The notes under the pieces are model-generated. The model was not told where the DNA came from. It was given only the letters and a program-made list of their open reading frames with translations, and did not search any database. From assembly GCA_029962745.1 (NCBI GenBank), contig CM057162.1, forward strand, positions 13,657,299 to 13,721,298: a DNA stretch of 64,000 nt. The letters are read 5' to 3'. The stretch is from Echinometra lucunter. Its lineage: Eukaryota > Echinodermata > Echinoidea > Camarodonta > Echinometridae. A program made the position numbers and the translations under genes. Of this stretch, positions 43,774-54,394 are shown one piece after another; position 1 is the first letter of the stretch, and the number at the start of each line of letters is the position of its first letter.

Positions 43774-44030
43774 ATTAGGTGGTCTGTCATCCGTGACAGA
43801 TCACCTTTTGATTTCGTCAAAATTTTCTTTCTTTATTATAGGTGGTCTGTCATCTTTGACAGATCACCTTCTAATTTCATCAGAATTTTCTTTCTTTATT
43901 AGGTGGTCTGTCATCTTGGACAGATCACCTTTTGATTTCGTCAAAATTTTCTTTCTTTATTATTTATTAGGTGGTCTGTCATTTATGACAGATCACCTTT
44001 TAATTTTCGTCAGAATTTCCCTTATTCTTA
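43774..44030. repeat. Quadruplicated hairpin head, ~63-bp unit
   Basis: Four direct copies (starts near 43775, 43840, 43902, 43967) of the same head as at 39346-39545, with variant centres (ATCCGTGACA, ATCTTTGACA, ATCTTGGACA, ATTTATGACA) that largely keep the stem paired. Confidence 0.8.
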
Positions 44031-45216
44031 TTCATTATTATTATTATTCTCTTTATTGGTACCCACTTTATTGTGCAGTCGAGATCTCAGAACTGGCTCA
44101 ATCATTTTTCGTCAAATTTTCAGGAATCATCAGTCATTACGAGATCTCGGATTTTTAGTCATTTTCAAGTTCATCGGGTCATCGTCATTCTGTAAAAATC
44201 TTCTCATGATCATATCTTCATAACGGAATGTCATTTTTCATTCATATTTGGCATGATGAATATTCATATCAATCTGAACAATTCCAACTTTTAAAACGCG
44301 TCAGTGCGCACGCAAAATTTAAAAATGCTCAAAATCACTCATGGAACACACCAAAATCCATTTCAGGTCATTTTAAGCATTTCAAAAATTTCCGCGCGTA
44401 ATCGCCCGCGCGCACGTTTTGCGCGTGTGCAACTCGTAAATAACGTAAAAACGACATTTTTTCACTTGATTTGCAATTCTGAGACATTTTTTGACCATTT
44501 CCATCAATTTAGAATCGATTTCAACTAACCATAAGGCCGCACGTGCGCGTCGATGTTTGAAATCTGTGCGCGCGTCTATAGGGCAAATAACGTAAAAACA
44601 TGCAAAAACATGCCCATTTAAAATCCGCTATAGCTCGTTTAAAAGCATGGTGACCCCCCATTTTTTTTACATTTTCTGAAAGCCTATGAGTTGAAGATTT
44701 GAATTCATGAAAAAAAATTGGGGGTCGGGTAGTCGGAACGTCGTCATATTCTCATGTGAACTCAAAATTTCATTTTTTCAATTATGATGTCATATTTTTT
44801 ACCTTCAATCAAGACTATCTCGCTTATTGTTGGTTGATTTTCACCGGGATTTCAGTATGTTGTAGCTGAGACAATGCTCTTATACATTAGATGCCTTCAT
44901 TTTTCATTTTGAGAACTGCATCATGGTCTAATCTTACGATAAACGGAGGCATGTCATTTTTTCACATTTTGCGTGTATTGTCTATGGGATATGACCTTTT
45001 TCTAATTCTTGAATCTACATTCCCGCGTTTTTTGAGCAACAGCTCCGTTATTTCTGCTCAATTTTCGCCCAGCTTCGAGTATGTAGTAGCTGAGAAAATT
45101 CTCTATCGTAGGTGTGCCATTTATTTTTTAATCAGATGTCAGGAACATATCGAAATTTGAACTGGAAGATATGATTTAGGAATACGATTTTCCATCTACG
45201 TGTTATCTCTATGGAC

Positions 45217-45294
45217 TATATTCTGGTCCATCGGTAAAGCAGTGATCTCACATCCTAATGGTCCCTGGTTCGACTCCCGGTGACGGTGGTGGCA
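45217..45294 (+). ncRNA. Second tRNA-like Pol III unit
   Basis: A box TGGTCCATCGG (45224-45234) and B box GGTTCGACTCC (45267-45277) are unchanged from the copy at 40970 while the bases between and after have diverged (AGTGATCTCA, GGTGACGG). The T run starts at about 45295. Confidence 0.6.
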
Positions 45295-47065
45295 TTTTTT
45301 TTTTTTTTTTTTTTACATTTTTTGCACTTTTATATTACCATCTCCATCGACTACGTTTACACATACAGTTACCAACAATGCCATAACTGCGTTATTTTGC
45401 CTGTTATGTATATTGCAATGCAGTATACTATAGTTAATGTACAACCCTTTTGCAAATCTCATTTGTTAACGTATTAATACACCTTTTGGGTCAACTGTTC
45501 GTGATACTGCGATTTCAAATCGTCCCATATCTATATTAGTCTTCTTCCCAGACGTTATATTCTTTATGACATTTGATTTCGACGTCCCCCGAGACACTTT
45601 TACTAAAAGAATGTGACAGACCACCTAATTCGTCCCGTGACGAATTACATTTCTCGTTATTATTCTCTTTATTGGTACCCACTTTTTTGTGCAGTCGAGA
45701 TCTCAAAACTGGCTAATCATCATTTTTCATCAAATTTTCAGGAATCATCAGTCATAACGAGATCTCGGATTTGTAGTCATTTTCAAGGTCATCGGGTCAT
45801 CGTGACGTCATCCAGGCGCCATTTTGTAAAAAAATGTTTTGATCATATCTTCATAACGGAATGTCATTTTTCATTCATATTTGGCATGATGAATATTCAT
45901 ATCAATCTGAACAATTCCAACTTTTAAACGCGCGCGTACGTGTACGTCCGCGCGCGCGCAAAATTTAAAAATGCTCAAAATCACTCATTGATCAAACCAA
46001 AATCCATTTCAGGTCATTTTAAGCATTTCAAAAATTTCCAACTCCTAAATAACGTAAAAACGCCGTTTTTTCACTTGATATGCATTATATAAGCATTTCA
46101 AAATTTGGCGCGCGTCCGCGTGCGCCATATTTGTGCCCGCAGCCTAGAGCAAAGGTAAAAATGCCGTTTTTTCACTTGACTTGCATTGCTGACACTTTTC
46201 TTAACAATTTCCATCAATTTAGAACTGATTTCGACTAACCATAAGGTCGCACGAGCGCGTCAAAGTTCAAAATCCGAGCGCGCGTCTATTGGGCAAGTAA
46301 TGTAAAAACACGCAAAAACATGCCCCTTTAAAATCCGCCATACCTCCTTAGAATGCGTGGAGACCCCCAATTTTTTTTACATATTCTGAAAGGTTATGAG
46401 TTGTAGATGTGAATACATGACAAAATTTTACTCTTTCGATGCTATGACGTCATCCTATTCTTATGTGAACTCAAAATTTTGATTTTTAATTTTTGACGTT
46501 ATTTTTTTGCCTTTAACCGAGACTATCTCGCTTATTGTTGGTCAATTTTCGGCGGGATTTCGATATGTTGTAGCTGAAACAATTCTCTACAAAGTAAGTA
46601 TCATCATTTTTCATTTTGATGAAGTTATCATGGTATAAATTTACGATAAGCGGTACCATGTCAATTTTTCCTCATTTTACGTGTATTCTGTATGGGACAT
46701 GACTTTTACTTAGTTCTTGATTCTACATTCCGGTCTTCTTTCACTAACAGCTCCCTTATTTCTCATCGATTTTAGCCCAGCTTCGAATATGTTGTAGCTG
46801 AGATAATGCCCTAACCAGGAAATTCTTATTTTTTTATTTTTTACCACGGCATCATGGTCTAAATTCACGATCAATGGCGGCATGCCAATTTTTCACATGT
46901 TACGTGTATTGTGGAAATCAACGAATGGTCATATCTCACAAACTGGATCATGAATCCTCTTCAAAATCGGAACAGACATCACATCTTGCACAAACATCAC
47001 GCACACGCAAAACTAGAACCCTTGATCAATTCAAAGTTTTTTAACAACCTTTTTTTTTTTTTTTT

Positions 47066-47544
47066 TTTTTTTTTTAAGTGTTGACGTCGTTTTCTTGTCC
47101 ATATTTTCCTTTATATATCCATAATGAAGATTATTTTGACAAAAATAACTATATTTTTAAGGTTGTCCTTGTCCATTTTATCTCCAAAAAATTTTTTGAA
47201 ATTGTTGCGGCTTTTCTCTCAGTAATCAAATGAAAAACAGAAATTTCAATAGTATTAATCTAATGAGAATGAGCAATGCAGTATCCTCCAGTTATTCAAA
47301 GAGTTAGGTCAATTGTTCATTATATGGAAATACGTCCAAATCCTCACAATTCTACACTTAATCGTATTCAAAGGGCTTTATATTCATAATATCTTCATAT
47401 GATGCACGACGCTGTGTTGATATCGAAACATGAAATGAGAGTCACATTTTAAAAACAAGTAAATACTGCAACAACAATAGAAGGAGATAAATTACACCTA
47501 ATGTATTTTAAAAAATATTTGCATTTACAAACTATCATGCATCT
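47066..47544 (-). other. Gene 2 intron, no recognised feature
   Basis: AT-rich, non-coding. Confidence 0.4.
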
Positions 47545-47809
47545 GGCCTCCGTCTTACAGAGAGTTGCTAATCAATTAAAATCGATCGCAACTTTGAGTT
47601 TCAAAAAACACCTAAAAACTCACTTGTTTCATTAATAAGTTCATCGTAAAGCGCATTTGAACATGCAATATGGAAAATGCGCTATATAAATGCATTGTTA
47701 TTATTATTATTATTATGATCTCAACTACTATCTCTTAAGTACACAGTTGAGATCAATCTCAAAGTTGCGATTGATTTTAATCTATCACAACTCTTTGTAA
47801 GACAGGCCC
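47545..47809. mobile_element. TIR MITE enclosing a LINE 3' end
   Basis: Inverted arms of ~52 bp: GTCTTACAGAGAGTTGC, AATTAAAATCGATCGCAACT on the left and AGTTGCGATTGATTTTAATC, CAACTCTTTGTAAGACAGGC on the right. Between them (47590-47717) is a plus-strand LINE C terminus (SFKKHLKTHLFH, stop) with AATGCGCTATATAAATGCAT and a (TTA)n tail. Confidence 0.68.
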
Positions 47810-47893
47810 TGATTTATAGGTAACAGTTTTTATACTGGAATGATAGATAACAACTACATGCAATATAAAGTGCTCTAAAATTGTCTGGGGTAC

Positions 47894-47970
47894 TTAACCC
47901 GTTGAGCCCTATGCCCGAGTCTAGGGGAAGTGTGCATTATACTGAAATCAAATTGTGTTCAACGGGTTAA
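47894..47970. mobile_element. 77-bp inverted-repeat element
   Basis: Ends TTAACCCGTTGAG and TTCAACGGGTTAA are near-perfect inverted repeats beginning and ending with TTAA. Confidence 0.5.
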
Positions 47971-48117
47971 AACAAGTTCAAAGTTACCAATGCATTATGA
48001 TGTTTCTGATATTCATGGGTGGAGTTACAACACAAAGCAGTTGCCAATGCCACAGTAGATCAAATGAATGTATATGGTACAGTACTTCAGGTGCAATTTG
48101 GATTGTTCAATTTATAC

Positions 48118-48407
48118 CTGTAATATCTGGAAGTAGATGTCCATTGCGTAGTCTCTCTGAGAAGTCACCCAAGTCATTCTTTCGAAGTGCATCTGCCAAA
48201 ACTTCTCGTTTGTTTGTGTTTGGAGGTTGCTGCTTGACATTCCATTTCATGAATACAGCCATGAATGCACTGGGGTAGTTATTCAACTTCTCAATCAGGA
48301 TTGCATCCAGGTGTACATAGGGGATTCCTAGAGATACCCCTACAACTGGGTAGTAAGACGGGTGGATGTCACTGGCCAGCTTCAGAAACTCCATTTCACT
48401 TATAGTA
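48118..48407 (-). CDS. NLR gene 2, DEATH-like exon
   Basis: 290 bp, phase 2 to phase 1, acceptor TTTTGTGGCAG and donor ACAG|GTATAA. It encodes a DEATH-fold domain homologous to 29326-29612 but much diverged: SEMEFLKLASDIHPSYYPVV, GVSLGIPYVHLDAIL, YPSAFMAVFMKWNVKQQ and VLADALRKNDLGDFSERL. It joins the 2A exon upstream and the NACHT exon downstream in phase. Divergence from gene 1 is far greater here than in the NACHT exon. Confidence 0.85.
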
Positions 48408-50049
48408 CTGCCACAAAAATAAACAGTTTTAATATGAATTGCTAATACCTCGAAAAAATCTTGTGGATTTGACCACAAAAATCAAATCTAGAACTAAAAC
48501 CACAGAGCCTGCACATGGGTAAGACCAAATGAGAGTTCTGTATCTGTGAAAAGCGTAAGAGCAATTACTGTTGTGTGAGGAGTGTTCAGCAAGCAATGGT
48601 GTTATCATAGGGTTTAGTGTAGCTGATACATTTGCATTTATATTTACACAAAAATTCAACGGAAATTAAGAATGGAACTCTGTCAACATGGCATGCATTT
48701 TTTTATGCAAGTCAAACAATATAAGACTATCATAATATCTAATCATTTCTATGTCAATTTTCTTTTTGCTACCAAAACTGTACATATGCCTTAAACTAAC
48801 AAAGCAAAAGTGCCTTGCATATAAGAGTACTAATCAACAAAATCAATGACCTTGTATTCTCTTTGCTTTCATTTGCATGGGAGAGGGTCATGTGGAAGGA
48901 CTTTGGGGCTAAATAATTTATAGATCCCAATCCAATTCAAAAAAAGACTGCCAAAATGTTGACTGATAAAAGAGTATCATGGGAGAGAGAGAGAGAGAGA
49001 GGTAGGTTAATCTTTTCAGGAAAACACTCATTTTCAAGCCTTTTACTCAAAGCATCATGAAAGTTCACTCATTTCTATTTTTCCATCTTTATCCCGTTTT
49101 CTTTTTTTTTTTTGGGGGGGGGGTAATATTGTGATTACATTATTAATAAGATCTGTGTGCAGAAGGTTTGAAATTACTCAATAGTTTATTCCTATTCATG
49201 TGTGTCAATATAACATTTTTGGTACGACATGAAAGAGGAAGAAATGATCTTGACATGAATTATACAAATTCATCACGAAATATTTATTTCGTGAGTAAGT
49301 GATGAGTGTGATCAGTTTGTCATGGACAGACATTTAAAAAAAAAATCCCCAATTTTTAAAGGCACAGACAAATTAAGTGACAAGGTACCATGGATTACTT
49401 TATGGTTTATCATGAAGGATGTCACTACTAGTGTTCTGAGAAGTACATGAGTTTGGCTGTCATGGTTTCCTATTCAAATGCATATCGAAGAAAGGTTCAG
49501 TGTCAGGATGGACAAGGTAGAAATTAAGTGTGTGACCTTCTAGTACTCTTTTGCTATTTCTTTTCAAATAAATTGACCTTGTTAAATATTTTCAAGTACA
49601 AATGTTAGTCACATAAATTGGCTTCCCTATCATACATTTAGAATTTGAAATTGAACCCTTGATTTTGAATAGATGTTGAAAATGGTGTGTCACGGACAGA
49701 CATTCTGCTTAAAAAGTACAATTTTGATCAACACCCATGCTGAAAATCATTTGGTCTAAAAAAGTCCCCATCTCAGAACTTTCTAAGGAACCATATACAT
49801 ACAATTTGAGATATAAATAAAGTTAAGTGAAGTTTCTCAACATAGGATACCATGAATGTTACCCTGAACTGATCACAATCTGATGGAAAAATTCAGGTTT
49901 GCTTCTTCATAAAACCCTGTATCTTTCAGGATTGTTGAATACACGATTCCCTGGAAGAAGCACTACACTGCAAAATATTGCCTGCTGTCACTGAGAGGAG
50001 CTAAAATATAAAAGATCTAGAACAGCTCCTTATTATCTTATTGATGTAC
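48408..50049 (-). other. Gene 2 intron between 2A and DEATH exons
   Basis: AT-rich, with a short (GA)n near 48982 and a T/G run near 49110. No element or exon recognised. Confidence 0.5.
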
Positions 50050-50207
50050 CTTTCTGGAGTGTTTGGACCTGGATTGGTTTCAACGTCACCAGATCTCATC
50101 AGGAGAATCATTGGAAGATAGAAATGAAAGAATCCAACCATGGCACTAGATATCATCCTCCTGAAGAATTGCAGTCCATTGGAAAACCATGATGTTGACA
50201 GGAACAT
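50050..50207 (-). CDS. NLR gene 2, exon with 2A-like motif
   Basis: 158 bp, phase 0 to phase 2, acceptor TTTCAATTTCAG directly followed by ATG, donor GAAAG|GTACAT. Its 52 residues include a hydrophobic run (AMVGFFHFYLPMILLM) and then RSGDVETNPGP, the complete 2A consensus (50064-50087). If translation skips at the Gly-Pro bond, the DEATH-NACHT receptor is made as a separate protein beginning with Pro. Because the exon starts with ATG at its splice site, an alternative transcript starting here would place the 2A near the N terminus, as in described sea urchin NLRs where it can act as a signal peptide. Homologous to 30972-31123. Confidence 0.88.
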
Positions 50208-50568
50208 CTGAAATTGAAAGGATATATACACTGTACAAGAGATATATAGAGTTGGATCCTGTTTTATGATGTAAATCTAAGTGACAGGTCAAAACAATTT
50301 GGGGCTTGTGAAATGATGATGTAAACAGATAAGGCACATGAATAGATTAATGACTTTATACTTTCCAGTTTATGGAGAAGAAAGAATTCCAAATGAAGGC
50401 AAAGTTTTATGCATAAAAATTATTTCATCAAAATCTAAGTGATTATTTTGATCAATGTACAGTATTTCGAACACTGGTTTGAAATATGCGATAATTTATA
50501 GTGGGGATAAATCTTTCACACAGTGATTGTGTCCACTAGGGACTTAATATATTTATGTTATAACATAC
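50208..50568 (-). other. Gene 2 intron 1
   Basis: 361 bp, GTATGT to CAG, non-coding. Confidence 0.7.
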
Positions 50569-51687
50569 TTGATTGAATTGTCGAACCTTAGTATTCAGAG
50601 GCTGTGTTGTCTCTGTTTGGCTGTCAGGTTGGCCAAAGATTAAAGATGAAAACTGTTTCCTAAACCATTGAAAACATGCTGTCAGCAAAGTCAGAAGCAT
50701 CAGAAGGACTGGAGTGATAGAGGACATGGCAACAGGACCTGTGTCAGCAGATGATGGTAGAAGGATGGTCTTAGGAGTACAGATGGGTGTACATGGTGCT
50801 TGGATGGATGGTGGACAGGGTGCCATCTTTGGATTTTCTTTCTTCATTGAATGGCATGGTGTTTGATCTTGAGTAGCTGCTGGACTGGATGTTGTCTTTG
50901 ACTTTTCTTCCTTTGCTGATTTCCATTGTGTTTGGTCTGGAGTACCTGGTGTACTGGTTGCCAACTTTGGCTTTTCTTTTGTTGATATGCATGGTGTTTG
51001 ATCATGAGTAGATGGTGGGCTTGCTTCCTTTGCTGATTCACCCAGCACTTGGTCTTGGATGGATGATTGGCTGGCTGCTGTCTTTTGTTTGTCCTCCTGT
51101 GCTGATTGGCACAGTGTTTGGTCTTGAGAAGATGGTGGACTGACTGCTGTCTTTAGCTTGTCCTTCTTTCCTGATTGGCATAGTGTTTGGTCTTGAGTAG
51201 ATGGTGTACTTGCTGCCATTTTTGGCCTTTCTTCCTTTGCTGACTGGCATGGTGTTTGATCTTGAGCAGCTAGTGCGCTGGCTGCTGTCTTTTGCTTGTT
51301 TTCCTGTGCTGATTGGCACAGTGTTTGGTCTTGAGTAGATGGTGGACTTGCTTCCCTCTTTGGGTTTTCTTCCTTTGCTGATTCACTCAGCACTTGGTCT
51401 TGGATAGATGATGGAATGGCTGCTGTCTTTAGGTTGTCTTCATGTGCTGACTGGTATGGTGTTTGATCTTGAGGAGATGGTGGACTTGCTGCCATCTTTG
51501 GCTTTTCTTCCTTTGCTGATTGGCATGGTGTTTGATCTTGAGCAGCTGGCGTGCTGGCTGCTGTCTTTTCCTTTTTAGCTTTCCATCGCTCCAGGAATCT
51601 TTGGATCATTTCTTGCTTGTTAATATCTTGAGGGTTTTGGATGAATCTCCCAATCCTGACCCGCCATTCAATAAGAGAAACAGGCAT
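50569..51687 (-). CDS. NLR gene 2, first coding exon: 23-residue repeats plus membrane segment
   Basis: 373 codons from the ATG at 51687, ending at donor CAA|GTATGT in phase 0, which fits the next exon at 50207. Residues 1-40 start MPVSLIEWRVRIGRF and are helical and basic. Residues ~41-300 are about eleven copies of a 23-residue repeat of the form KTAASxPSxQDQTxCQSAKEExP (69-bp units, about 50800-51570), low complexity and hydrophilic with one Cys in most copies. Residues ~324-342 (ITPVLLMLLTLLTACFQWF) form a probable membrane helix. I do not recognise the repeat family. I join it to the NLR by splice phase, orientation and spacing; it could instead be a separate gene. Confidence 0.72.
50800..51570 (-). 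repeat. Coding 69-bp minisatellite
   Basis: In-frame 69-bp units within the first exon, each with GATCAAACACCATGCCAATC-like or GACCAAACACTGTGCCAATC-like cores (minus strand). The unit is a whole number of codons, so copy number can change without frame loss. One unit near the centre lacks several codons. Confidence 0.85.
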
Positions 51688-52240
51688 GATGGAAGCTGAG
51701 GCTTAGGCTGCTTTACTTCAAATCACACCAGAGTCCAGACTTACCCATACAGCATCTGTTGAAATATGAACATGAAATATTCAGTGAGAATGGAAATGTC
51801 ACATATGAAAATGTGAACATTTTCTTTCTTCATTATAACAGCAAATTATGTTTTTGAATTTATGAATTACATATAAGTATTGTCATTTTATTCTCGGCAT
51901 CCTCAATACAAGCTTTGCTTCCCAGGTGTTTGCCATCTTCTCTGTACATGAAATAATTTATTGCAATTTTGTTATGTCATTGACTGATCAGAAGGAAATA
52001 AATTATGTGAATTTCAATTTCAATTCAATTTCAAATTGAAATTCAAAATATAGTCAAATCATTGTAATGAATACAAAAGAATGAATATTGAAAAGTTTAT
52101 CCATAACTATTTCATTTTTTTCTTCAAAATTAGGTTTAACCAGGTGGAATTTGCAAAATAATTAGATTTCCTATAATGAGTAGCTAAAGAATATACTAAT
52201 CCACTTTAATAAGGATGATGACAGGGACACATACATGTAC
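51688..52240. other. 5' flank of gene 2
   Basis: Should hold the 5' UTR and promoter of gene 2 if the ATG at 51687 is right. No convincing TATA box or initiator is seen. AT-rich with TTTCAAATTGAAATT palindromic stretches near 52020. Confidence 0.35.
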
Positions 52241-52249
52241 ATGTACAAG

Positions 52250-52410
52250 GAATTCCTTGAAAGCTGTGAGCACTAAGCCTGGCTTAGCCGGGGTAATATT
52301 GGGAGCGCCTTGAGCACCTTGTTTGGTGGATACGTATGCTATATAAATATCCACTATTATTATTATTATTATTATTATTATAATTATCATTATTATTATT
52401 ACTATTATTA

Positions 52411-52447
<37 letters not shown>

Positions 52448-52545
52448 CATTATTATTATTACTATTATTATCATTATTATTATTTATTATTAGTATCATT
52501 ATTATTATTTATTATTATCATTATTATTATTGTTAACTTTGATAT
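52250..52545 (+). mobile_element. Retroelement 3' end with long (TTA)n tail
   Basis: GAGCGCCTTGAGCACC and ACGTATGCTATATAAATATC resemble the conserved 3' ends of LINEs/SINEs in this window (compare 47640-47717) and run into 180 bp of (TTA/TTATCA)n. The microsatellite produces spurious Ile, Asn and Tyr ORFs. Confidence 0.6.
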
Positions 52546-53996
52546 TGTGAACACAAAATTCAGAGAAAAGAGTTATGTATAGGTAAAAATCGCAACCCTC
52601 TTGCATAAATTCACCTGTATAATTATAGAGAAATTTATTTATTACAGATCATATCCCACGACAGCCATATCATTAGGACCATATGGTACCAGGCCTGCCA
52701 ACTTTTCAAAATGAGAAAAAGGAGTCCAAGAAATTGCGTGGCCAAAGCCACAATCCTTACGGCGGGGTCAACAGGTTCGCCTTAGAACGCGGCCCCTTGT
52801 GGGGACCGTAGCCTTGGCAGGGTACGGTGCAAGGGGGCGGAGCCCCTTTAAAGTTTGTATGTTTTGTTATTTAGAGGGCTAAAATTATTCATTTACAGTA
52901 TGAATACATATACATGTAATACATAAATACATGTACACATATAAAATATTGAAAAGATGTACTACATTTAATATTTTTGGCAATTTTTTTAAAGAAATCA
53001 AAGAAAAGAACCCCCCAAAATAGAACTTTGATGACAAAATTTTATAAAACAAATCAAAGATCCAACTTAAACTCAAAACACACAATACAGGAGACATGAA
53101 CATTGTGCAGCCCCCCCCCCCCCAAAAAAAATGTATATATCAGTATGGGCCCAAAGGTCTTTTAATTCACAGCTCATCTCCTGCCCCTGTGTGGATCGAA
53201 AATCCCCAAATGCTAAGACTATCATGCACTACATGCAAGGTGAAATACAATGACAGAAATCACAGATTGGAGGCATGCATACATGTAACTCCTTGTAATA
53301 CTGAAAAGAAAGCATTGTCATGAACTCCCATAAAGACTTGTCGATTTGCTATGCAGTCTTCCCAAATAACTCTGCCATAATATAACTTTTGTACAAGAGT
53401 TCATTGCAGCATGAACAAGCAAAACACAGTGGGTATGAAATCCCCAAACGTCAAAGGCCATCATGTATTGTGCATAAAGTCAAAAGCAATGGTGGCAATC
53501 ATGGAGGCATTCATAATTCTCTGTAAAATTAGAAAGAAGGCTTTGTCAAGAAATTCCATGGAGACTTGCTGATTCTCTATGCAGTCTTTCCAAATACTTT
53601 TTTAGTGGGGGAGTGCCAGGATTTTTTATTGGGGGGGGGGAGGGATCCCACAGGTGCACTTCTTTACGTTTTAAGTGATCAAATAGGGCAATTAGCCTAT
53701 GTAGTAGTTGCACGGCAATGTCCCCTCTTCCCACACTCCCTTTCTTTCCTCCTTTCCTTTTTTTAATCACTTGAAAAATGACCAGGCTATCTCCCCTTGT
53801 AGTGCTACCCCTGCTATAGCTACTGTGAGTCTCTTCTTTACAATCATGGTAAAAAAAAAAAAACAAGTCACCAAAATAATTCAGAAGTAAACTCCACTTA
53901 TTTGAAGTTTGTAATTACCATAACATAAAGACATAAACTTCAAATGATTTTTACTGGTCCTCCTTTTCATATTCTAAAATAATTTAGAAACAATCA
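52546..53996. other. No gene; low-complexity and repeat-like DNA
   Basis: 52690-52850 (GCCTGCCAACTTTTCAAAAT, GTGCAAGGGGGCGGAGCCCC) looks like a dispersed repeat. C-runs at 53110 and G-runs at 53632. 53330-53600 contains a diverged direct repeat of 53100-53330 (AAATCCCCAAA, AATGACAGAAATCA/GGTGGCAATCA, GGAGGCAT blocks). Confidence 0.4.
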
Positions 53997-54394
53997 AGAG
54001 ACTCCAACCCCAGGCCCCTCTTAAGCGAGAGATTCTCCTCCCGAGACCCCCAGCCTAGCAAACGGGAGACTATGACTCAATGTGCACGTAGTCCACATCA
54101 CCAGTGCAAACCACGAAATTCATTGTGGCCAGAGGCCACTTTCAGGGTTAATAGAAGCTCTCTGATGCTATCTTAGGCTTATTCTTTTAACATATGACAA
54201 CACTAAATGAGGTAAAATCAAAGGATTCAGATTCATTTTTTTTCAAAAATTTGGTTGGGCAGGAGAAAAAGAAGAAACACAGCTAATTAAGGCGAAAGAA
54301 AATTCAAACTCAAGCGGGAGAGCGGGAGATTTTGTGAAAATGGAGTCAAACTAGTGGGAGATCTCCTGCCGAAAACGGATGAGTTGGAGTCTCT
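53997..54394. mobile_element. TIR MITE (AGAGACTCCAAC ends)
   Basis: Ends AGAGACTCCAAC and GTTGGAGTCTCT are inverted repeats; the subterminal CGGGAGA/TCTCCCG motifs are also inverted. Interior non-coding, ~398 bp. Confidence 0.65.

Larger units (their letters stand above)
38067..47065. repeat. Nested array of a large non-coding repeat family (AGGTGGTCTGTCA type)
   Basis: Several partial or complete copies lie in the same orientation. The head is ATTAGGTGGTCTGTCATC with TGACAGATCACCTTTTGATT; the other end is TGACAGACCACCTAATTCG, at 42864-42882 and 45612-45632. Shared internal blocks include GAGATCTCGGATTT, CGTGACGTCATCCAGG, CGCGCGCGTC-rich stretches, GTTGTAGCTGAGA and AATGGTCATATCTCACAAAC. 38240-38950 matches 46340-47065; 39540-41250 matches 44010-45490; 43560-43720 matches both 38240-38400 and 46370-46530. 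There is no credible coding frame. The inverted ends suggest a non-autonomous TIR element that inserts into itself. Confidence 0.75.

Noticed and set aside
38067..47065. CRISPR-like array reading of the repeated ~63-bp heads
   Set aside because: Directly adjoining repeats without unique spacers, in a eukaryotic intron, with no cas-like genes.
50771..51319. Additional ORFs opposite in frame to the 23-residue repeat exon
   Set aside because: Alternate frames of the 69-bp repeat, which are open because the repeat unit is a multiple of three and lacks stops. The chosen frame has the ATG, membrane helix and a donor in phase.
52196..52582. Ile-, Asn- and Tyr-rich ORFs
   Set aside because: All frames of the (TTA)n tail of a retroelement.
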